Origin: Halalkalibacter krulwichiae
Lineage (GTDB): Bacteria; Bacillota; Bacilli; Bacillales; Bacillaceae_D
DNA length: 64,000 bases
Assembly (NCBI RefSeq): GCF_002109385.1
Contig: NZ_CP020814.1
Location: 560,001-624,000 of the forward strand
Reading direction: 5' to 3'
Shown here: piece by piece, positions 58,653 to 64,000 of the stretch
How positions within the stretch are numbered: the first letter of the stretch is position 1
Layout of the letters: each line of letters starts with the position of its first letter
Notes under the pieces: model-generated
What the model was told of the DNA's origin: nothing
What the model saw: the letters and a program-made list of their open reading frames with translations, nothing else
Database searches by the model: none
Made by a program: the position numbers and the translations under genes

Positions 58653-59294
58653 GTGAACTTATACTTAGTTCGACATGGTGAATCGACAGGAAACGTTGCA
58701 GGGAAAATTCAAGGTTGGAAGGATTTCCCTTTATCAAACTTAGGAAGAGACCAAGCTGAACTTGTTGCGGAGTATTTCAAAGAACTACCGTTGGATTATA
58801 TATATAGTAGCGATTTAATACGTGCATCAGAGACAGCGGAAGCAATTGCTACTAGAAAGAATCTGTCTGTACATAAATGGAAGGAAGTTAGAGAAGTTCA
58901 TTTAGGGCCATTTCAAGGCTTGTCACGCCAAGAGATTTTTGAAAAATACCCTGACGCAGCTTCTAAGACTATTTTAACTTCTGGAGTTGAAGGAACTGAA
59001 ACCATTGATGAGTTAACGAAACGATGTCAGTATATTGTACAGCAGCTACAAATTGCTCATAAGAATAATAATGTTGCAATTGTATCGCATGGTGGATTTA
59101 TTAGTATATTTTTAATGTATCTAATCGCCGGAGATCAGTGGCATACCCTTCACCGTCCATTTCAAATCGGTAATACAAGTATTAGTCATATAGAATGGCC
59201 CAAAAATCGTAGAAATCCAATCTTCCATTATGTGAATCGAACGACACATTTAGTGACAGAAGCGAAACTGAATTCAAATATGAGGTTATTATAG
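58653..59294 (+). CDS. Histidine phosphatase family protein (phosphoglycerate-mutase-like)
   Basis: GTG 58653 (GGGAGTGG upstream) gives 213 residues. The catalytic loop LVRHGESTGNVAGKIQGWKD has the phosphohistidine, RASETAEAIA and VSHGGFISIFL the second histidine, as in PhoE/YhfR-type phosphatases. It is shorter than phosphoglycerate mutase (around 250 with different insert) and more likely a broad phosphatase than a glycolytic mutase. Substrate unknown. A short hairpin follows. Confidence 0.85.
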   Translation: MNLYLVRHGESTGNVAGKIQGWKDFPLSNLGRDQAELVAEYFKELPLDYIYSSDLIRASETAEAIATRKNLSVHKWKEVREVHLGPFQGLSRQEIFEKYPDAASKTILTSGVEGTETIDELTKRCQYIVQQLQIAHKNNNVAIVSHGGFISIFLMYLIAGDQWHTLHRPFQIGNTSISHIEWPKNRRNPIFHYVNRTTHLVTEAKLNSNMRLL

Positions 59295-59296
59295 AG

Positions 59297-59318
59297 GCGT
59301 CCTATTAGGGCGTTTTTT
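59297..59318 (+). terminator. Terminator after the phosphatase gene
   Basis: A compact CGTCC/GGGCG stem with a short loop and six T's; weak in stem length. Confidence 0.6.
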
Positions 59319-59438
59319 CTTTTGATTTTCCATATGTTAGGTTGAACGCGCTTCCACTTTTCTCTTTCGGAATTTTTGGACTAGCATTATAATAGTAATG
59401 ACAAAGAAAAAGTTTGTACGGAAAAGGAGATGGATGAA

Positions 59439-60977
59439 ATGAAAAAATTAGAAGAAAGTATGTATCAACTGATTGTTGAAACATCAACAAATTTACCCAA
59501 TGATGTACGTCGTGCGATTGCTGCTGCTAAAGCAAAAGAGAATGCAGGAACACGTGCTGCACTTTCACTGTCTACAATCACTGAAAATATTGGAATGGCT
59601 GATGAGAACGTTTCACCAATCTGTCAAGATACGGGGATGCCAACTTTTGAAATTAAAGTGCCAATTGGTGTCAACCAAATTGAAATGAAAAAGGCTATTT
59701 ATGCTGCGATTGCTAGAGCTACAAAGGATTCGAAACTTCGTCCAAACTCTGTTGATTCACTTACAGGGAAGAACACAGGTGATAACCTTGGGGAGGGGAC
59801 ACCAGTCATTCATTTCGAACAATGGGAAAAGGATGTTATTGATGTTCGATTAATCTTAAAAGGCGGTGGCTGTGAGAATAAGAATATTCAGTATAGCTTA
59901 CCGGCGGAATTAGAAGGTTTAGGACGTGCAGGTCGTGATTTAGATGGTATCCGTAAATGTATTATGCACTCAGTTTACCAGGCACAAGGGCAAGGCTGTA
60001 GTGCTGGCTTTATTGGAGTTGGAATTGGAGGAGACCGTACAACAAGCTATTCTTTAGCGAAAGAACAACTTTTCCGTGCGGTTGATGATGTGAATGAGAA
60101 TCCGGATTTACAGAAGCTCGAAGACTATGTATTAGAAAATGCGAATAAATTAGGAATTGGAACAATGGGATTTGGTGGAGAAGCTACGCTCCTTGGATGT
60201 AAAGTCGGTGCAATGAACCGTTTACCAGCAAGCTTCTTCGTATCTGTCGCTTACAACTGTTGGGCATACCGCCGTCTCGGAGTTGTTCTTGACCAAGAAG
60301 GAGCTATTCAAGAATGGCTTTATAAAGATGGAGAAAAAGTAGATTTAAGCGATGCTGAAAAAGAAGTAGCTGCTACAGAGGAAGTTACAGATGTTCGTGA
60401 AGTTGTGCTACAAGCTCCAATCACTGAAGAACAAATTCGTGAATTGAAAGTTGGAGATGTAGTGATCATTAACGGTATGATGCATACTGGTCGAGATGCA
60501 ATTCATCATCACTTAATGGACCATGACGCTCCAATCGATCTAAATGGACAAGTGATTTATCACTGCGGTCCTGTTATGATGAAAGATGATCAAGGAGAAT
60601 GGCATGTAAAGGCAGCTGGACCAACTACAAGTATTCGTGAGGAGCCATATCAAGGAGATATCATGAAAAAGTTTGGCATTCGTGCTGTCATTGGTAAAGG
60701 TGGAATGGGTCCTAAAACATTAAAGGCATTACAGGAGCATGGTGGGGTATACTTAAATGCAATTGGTGGAGCTGCACAATATTACGCAGACTGTATTAAG
60801 AAAGTAAAAGGTGTAGATTTAATGGAATTTGGGATTCCAGAAGCAATGTGGCACCTTGAAGTAGAAGGATTTGCAGCAATTGTGACGATGGATTCGCACG
60901 GAAACAGTTTGCATGCTGATGTAGACAAGTCATCTTTAGAAAAGTTAGCACAATTTAAAGAACCGGTTTTTAAATAA
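59439..60977 (+). CDS. fumA: Fumarate hydratase class I (iron-sulfur type)
   Basis: ATG 59439 lies nine bases after AAAAGGAG, whereas ATG 59430 touches it, so the former is used (512 residues). The alpha part holds SPICQDTGMPTFEIKVP and GGGCENKN, with the cluster cysteines in GQGCSAGF, and the beta part contains HCGPVMMKDDQGEWHVKAAGPTTS-like features (IYHCGPVMM, AAGPTTSIREEPY). Both parts are fused. It hydrates fumarate to malate in the TCA cycle with a [4Fe-4S] cluster. Bacillus more often uses the iron-free class II enzyme, so a class I gene here is of note. No other TCA gene is adjacent. Confidence 0.93.
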   Translation: MKKLEESMYQLIVETSTNLPNDVRRAIAAAKAKENAGTRAALSLSTITENIGMADENVSPICQDTGMPTFEIKVPIGVNQIEMKKAIYAAIARATKDSKLRPNSVDSLTGKNTGDNLGEGTPVIHFEQWEKDVIDVRLILKGGGCENKNIQYSLPAELEGLGRAGRDLDGIRKCIMHSVYQAQGQGCSAGFIGVGIGGDRTTSYSLAKEQLFRAVDDVNENPDLQKLEDYVLENANKLGIGTMGFGGEATLLGCKVGAMNRLPASFFVSVAYNCWAYRRLGVVLDQEGAIQEWLYKDGEKVDLSDAEKEVAATEEVTDVREVVLQAPITEEQIRELKVGDVVIINGMMHTGRDAIHHHLMDHDAPIDLNGQVIYHCGPVMMKDDQGEWHVKAAGPTTSIREEPYQGDIMKKFGIRAVIGKGGMGPKTLKALQEHGGVYLNAIGGAAQYYADCIKKVKGVDLMEFGIPEAMWHLEVEGFAAIVTMDSHGNSLHADVDKSSLEKLAQFKEPVFK

Positions 60978-61111
60978 AATAAATTAAATTAGTTGATACT
61001 GCACAACTAACAACTTTAGCAGTAAACATTTACATATCAAAAAGTTAATCATACATAAACAGTTTAACTCGTGAAACACTAACAAAAAAAAGAGAGGGAG
61101 CAGATTGGAAC

Positions 61112-61915
61112 ATGAGAAAAAAGACACCTTTCCTTGCAGTACTTTTCATTGTAGCCATTTTTGTTAGTTTTTCTTCAGTTGCCGAAGCTTATGACAATAC
61201 AACACATAACTGGAGTTATAAGCCCGAGAAAGACAATAAGCCAGTCACGACAGAACCTGAATTCTTAAGGTTGCTTGAAAATGCCAATGGCTACTTTATC
61301 GGTGACACTACTAAGAAGGAATTGTATTTAACTTTTGATAATGGTTACGAAAATGGTTATACAGCTAAAGTGTTAGATGTATTGAAAGAAAAGAATGTCC
61401 CTGCTACTTTTTTTGTTACCGGACATTACCTTGATAATGCCACTGACCTTGTAAAGAGAATGGTGGAAGAAGGTCATATTGTTGGAAATCATTCATGGCA
61501 TCATCCTAGTTTACCTGAAGTAGGAGATGGTCGCTTAATCAATGAACTAACTAAAGTAAAGGAACGTTTTACGGAAATTACGGGTGTTAAAGAAATGAAC
61601 TATCTACGCCCACCGAGAGGTCAATTTAGTGAACGGTCTTTAGAATTATCTGAAAAGCTAGGTTACACAAATGTCTTTTGGTCGATGGCTTATAAAGACT
61701 GGGAAGTTGACAAACAAAAGGGTGGAGACTACGCATATAATCAAATTATGAAACGAATTCATCCTGGGGCGATTATGTTAATTCATTCTGTTTCAAGTGA
61801 TAATGCAGAGGCGTTGCCAAGGGTAATTGACGATGCTCGTAAACAAGGGTATGAATTTAGAAGTCTGGACGATCTTATGTTTCAAAAGCAAACAGAAGCA
61901 CTACCCTTTCCATGA
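61112..61915 (+). CDS. pdaA: Delta-lactam-biosynthetic de-N-acetylase (spore cortex)
   Basis: The 267-residue protein has a signal peptide (residues 1-26, ending SSVAEA) and a NodB deacetylase domain. The motifs are LYLTFDNGYENGYT, with the PdaA-type TFDNGYE in place of TFDDG, and VGNHSWHHPSLPE with metal histidines, then LRPPRGQFSERS. Length matches PdaA of B. subtilis (263). It deacetylates muramic acid for cortex muramic delta-lactam, needed for germination. In B. subtilis pdaA (yfjS) neighbours the yfk genes seen here. Normally transcribed by sigma-G; no promoter identified. RBS GAGGGAGC. Confidence 0.92.
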   Translation: MRKKTPFLAVLFIVAIFVSFSSVAEAYDNTTHNWSYKPEKDNKPVTTEPEFLRLLENANGYFIGDTTKKELYLTFDNGYENGYTAKVLDVLKEKNVPATFFVTGHYLDNATDLVKRMVEEGHIVGNHSWHHPSLPEVGDGRLINELTKVKERFTEITGVKEMNYLRPPRGQFSERSLELSEKLGYTNVFWSMAYKDWEVDKQKGGDYAYNQIMKRIHPGAIMLIHSVSSDNAEALPRVIDDARKQGYEFRSLDDLMFQKQTEALPFP

Positions 61916-61929
61916 AGTAAGAGACACGT

Positions 61930-61966
61930 AAAAAAGATCCCGCTATAAGCTTATAGCGGGATCATC
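61930..61966. terminator. Bidirectional terminator between pdaA and the GAF gene
   Basis: GATCCCGCTATAAG and CTTATAGCGGGATC (61936-61963) form a perfect inverted repeat with no loop, flanked by A and T runs. Confidence 0.85.
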
Positions 61967-61968
61967 CT

Positions 61969-62337
61969 TTAGTTTGCGTAGCTTTCTTGCCCAATTGCTG
62001 CTGCAATGGTTTCTAGTGTACTTACATCTGTTACATCAAAAGCAATTGGATGCCTGCTACGGACAATCATCATGCCAATCTCTTCTTCCATCGAATTCGT
62101 AATAGGGAATTTTAACTCACCGTTACACTCCCACCTTAAGTCATCTTCAAATGAAGAGGCTGCAACTAATTTATGGTCAAGATTCTCATACATGTAGATT
62201 CCTACCCAATCGATATAAGGAACTTGCTCAACAAGACTCTCAACCGTTTTCTCAAAAATTGAATTAAGGCTTTCCTTTTTAAATACGTGGGCCATAATTT
62301 GTAATGAAGCCACATCTGTAGGTATAGACAAAATCAT
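61969..62337 (-). CDS. Single GAF-domain protein
   Basis: The 122-residue protein is mostly one GAF-like domain: FEKTVESLVEQVPYIDWVGIYMYE, WECNGELKFPI and LETIAAAIGQ. GAF domains bind small ligands or chromophores and often sense light, redox or nucleotides. The family also includes the methionine-R-sulfoxide reductase YtsP (fRMsr); its three cysteines are not seen, as only one Cys (WECNG) is present, so that activity is not supported. GAGGAG precedes the start by only three bases; the third codon TTG is the alternative. Confidence 0.75.
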   Translation of the reverse strand: MILSIPTDVASLQIMAHVFKKESLNSIFEKTVESLVEQVPYIDWVGIYMYENLDHKLVAASSFEDDLRWECNGELKFPITNSMEEEIGMMIVRSRHPIAFDVTDVSTLETIAAAIGQESYAN

Positions 62338-62427
62338 CTCTCCTCTATTCGGTCATCTTTAACCTATTTTAGCAGATTTATATAGGTTACCGGTCTAGCA
62401 AGTTTAGGAAGAAATGTTCGAACATGC

Positions 62428-62433
62428 TATAAT
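62428..62433 (+). promoter_or_regulatory. Extended -10 promoter of the rlmD-like gene
   Basis: TGCTATAAT (62425-62433) is a perfect -10 with the TGN extension; the -35 region (TTTAGG) is poor. It lies 32 bases before ATG 62465, which supports that start. Confidence 0.65.
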
Positions 62434-62464
62434 AGAGGCGCATTATGAGGACGGAGTTGAAAAT

Positions 62465-63859
62465 ATGAATGAAAATCAAACAAAAAAAACCGCAAATATA
62501 TCAATTGGACAACAGTTCCCACTTACCATTAAGCGTCTTGGGATCAATGGGGAAGGAGTGGGCTATTTTAAACGACAAGTTGTTTTTGTTCCTGGGGCTC
62601 TTCCAGGAGAGGAAATTGTTGCTGAAGTAACTAAAACTAGTCCTCGCTTTTCTGAAGCCAAAATGATAAAAGTACGGAAACGGTCAAAAGAAAGAATTGA
62701 ACCACCTTGCCCTATTTATTTTGAATGTGGTGGTTGTCAACTTCAGCATATGGACTACCAAGCGACATTGAGAGAAAAGAGAGATATAGTAAAGCAAGCT
62801 TTTGAACGGCATACGAAACTAAATGTAGAGAAACTAAAAGTACACGAAACGATTGGAATGAAAGATCCATGGAATTATCGGAATAAAAGTCAGTTACAAG
62901 TTGCAAAGAAAGGAGAGAATGTTATAGCCGGGTTATACGCTATGAATTCTCATAAATTAATTGATCTCTCTGACTGTAAAGTGCAGCATCAAGCAACCAA
63001 CAAAGTAACACAGACAGTAAAACTAATACTTGCTGATCTCAATGTGCCTATTTATAACGAAAGAAAGCATAAAGGTATCATCAGAACGATTGTAACACGT
63101 GTAGGTTTTGAAACGAATCAAGTTCAGGTCGTCCTTGTTACGAAAGAAGAGGAACTTCCTCGTAAGGAGGCGATTGTCAGTGAAATCAAAAGAAGGCTGC
63201 CACAAGTAACTTCAATTATTCAAAATGTAAATAGTCAAAAGACGTCTTTGATCTTTGGTGGCAAAACGATACATTTAGCTGGTGAAGAAGCGATTGAGGA
63301 GAAGCTTGGAGAACTTTCCTTCTCACTATCAGCTCGTGCTTTCTTTCAATTAAACCCAGTACAAACAGTAAAGCTTTACAATGAAGTAAAAAAAGCAGCA
63401 AAATTAACAGGAAAAGAAAAAGTGGTAGATGCCTACTGCGGGGTTGGGACAATTGGTTTATGGCTAGCAAAAGATGCTGCCGAAGTAAGAGGAATGGACG
63501 TTATTGAAGCTTCCATAAAAGATGCAAGAAAGAATGCTGAAAATCACCGTTACCAGCATGTTTCCTATGAAGTAGGTAAGGCTGAAGAATGGCTTCCACG
63601 CTGGCAGAAAGAAGGTTGGAGACCAGACGTAGTAGTAGTCGACCCACCACGTACAGGTTGTGATAAACAGTTGTTAAAAACCATCTTAGAAGTGAAACCA
63701 AAGCGTATGGTGTATGTTTCGTGTAACCCATCTACTTTAGCAAAAGACGTCGATTTACTTACTAAGAAAGGGTATAAAGTTAAATCTATTCAACCAATTG
63801 ATATGTTTCCCTGGACAGCACAAGTTGAGAGCATAACGGAATTAGTAAGAGAAAAATGA
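62465..63859 (+). CDS. 23S rRNA (uracil-5-)-methyltransferase (RlmD/RlmCD family)
   Basis: ATG 62465 gives 464 residues. A TRAM domain (about 10-70) is followed by [14 protein letters not shown] with iron-sulfur cysteines. The SAM-binding region [24 protein letters not shown] and the catalytic cysteine in [13 protein letters not shown] complete the RumA-type enzyme. It methylates U1939 or U747-type uridines of 23S rRNA. Length is near YfjO of B. subtilis (466), a neighbour of pdaA and yfk genes there. RlmCD (YefA) is the alternative. Promoter at 62428 with extended -10. Confidence 0.9.
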   Translation: MNENQTKKTANISIGQQFPLTIKRLGINGEGVGYFKRQVVFVPGALPGEEIVAEVTKTSPRFSEAKMIKVRKRSKERIEPPCPIYFECGGCQLQHMDYQATLREKRDIVKQAFERHTKLNVEKLKVHETIGMKDPWNYRNKSQLQVAKKGENVIAGLYAMNSHKLIDLSDCKVQHQATNKVTQTVKLILADLNVPIYNERKHKGIIRTIVTRVGFETNQVQVVLVTKEEELPRKEAIVSEIKRRLPQVTSIIQNVNSQKTSLIFGGKTIHLAGEEAIEEKLGELSFSLSARAFFQLNPVQTVKLYNEVKKAAKLTGKEKVVDAYCGVGTIGLWLAKDAAEVRGMDVIEASIKDARKNAENHRYQHVSYEVGKAEEWLPRWQKEGWRPDVVVVDPPRTGCDKQLLKTILEVKPKRMVYVSCNPSTLAKDVDLLTKKGYKVKSIQPIDMFPWTAQVESITELVREK

Positions 63860-63970
63860 TACAACATGCGCTTACAATGATCCGGAGGGATTGCTTACCA
63901 TTTGGAACTTATTCACCATATATGGATTTGTACAGGAGCTATTACAAGTTGCCTAGTATAAAGGTTAAAC

Positions 63971-64000
63971 ATGAGTACGGCTATATTAGAGCAGGAGAAT
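63971..64000 (+). CDS. Possible 5' end of a further gene, cut by the window edge
   Basis: An open frame MSTAILEQEN begins at ATG 63971 after AAGGTT and runs off the window. Ten residues cannot identify it. The opening is compatible with type I restriction methylase (HsdM) starts, but that is a guess. Confidence 0.25.
   Translation, partial: MSTAILEQEN

Noticed and set aside
63971..64000. Type I restriction methylase start at the right edge
   Set aside because: Ten residues are not enough to assign a family; listed only as a possible partial gene.

Overview
This AT-rich, gene-dense window looks like chromosome from an endospore-forming member of the Bacillaceae. The evidence is family composition: a KinB-type sporulation kinase, a SpoVB-type flippase, the spore-cortex deacetylase PdaA, MreBH, GlcT/PtsG, TreP/TreR, a bacterial nitric oxide synthase and a YthAB-type bd oxidase. 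The RNase H1 matches the two-domain enzyme of Bacillus halodurans in layout, which hints at the alkaliphile branch; that placement is inference. Genes carry AGGAGG-type ribosome binding sites, and almost every transcription unit ends in a clear hairpin plus T-run. I see no tRNA, rRNA, insertion sequence, prophage or CRISPR array.

Layout: 1-2.6 kb, end of a purine/ureide degradation cluster (M20 amidohydrolase tail, pucG, amidase). 2.7-6.7 kb, a SAM-I riboswitch with terminator controlling a ribose-type ABC importer. 6.9-10.5 kb, a heterodimeric ABC exporter. 10.7-13.6 kb, a gamma-glutamyltransferase-like gene and a two-gene chromate transporter. 13.7-17.1 kb, a LysM protein, a KinB-like kinase and a SpoVB-like flippase. 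17.2-23.0 kb, a trehalose operon (treP, oligo-1,6-glucosidase, treA, treR) with three TreR operators and a cre-like site. 23.1-26.8 kb, glutathione peroxidase, nitric oxide synthase and an ABC-F ATPase. 27-30.5 kb, fruR-fruK-fruA. 30.6-34.2 kb, an amidase, TPP-riboswitch-controlled thiT, an unknown gene and an omega-amidase. 34.3-38.7 kb (minus strand), mreBH, ptsG with its antitermination leader, and glcT. 38.8-47.3 kb, mixed single genes: cysteine-cluster protein, deacetylase lipoprotein, RNase H1, aldehyde dehydrogenase, Lrp regulator, M3 peptidase and YebC/YeeI. 47.4-50.1 kb (minus), cydAB and an FbpB-like small gene. 50.1-55.3 kb, a spacer with two consensus DnaA boxes, a 48-residue unknown gene, an MBL hydrolase, an MFS transporter, an OsmC protein and two YitT/YczE-type membrane proteins. 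55.3-64 kb, a P5C reductase, then a block of yfj/yfk-type genes (yfkD, yfkAB, pdaA, rlmD-like) with a class I fumarase.

Two points matter most. First, the SAM riboswitch sits on a sugar-type importer rather than a known methionine gene, so the importer probably takes up a sulfur-containing sugar or nucleoside such as methylthioribose (inference). Second, seven genes are broken by one-base frameshifts. Six of these lie exactly in G, C or T homopolymers and the seventh beside a CC pair. This pattern fits sequencing or assembly error better than gene decay, so these genes should not be taken as pseudogenes without read-level checking.
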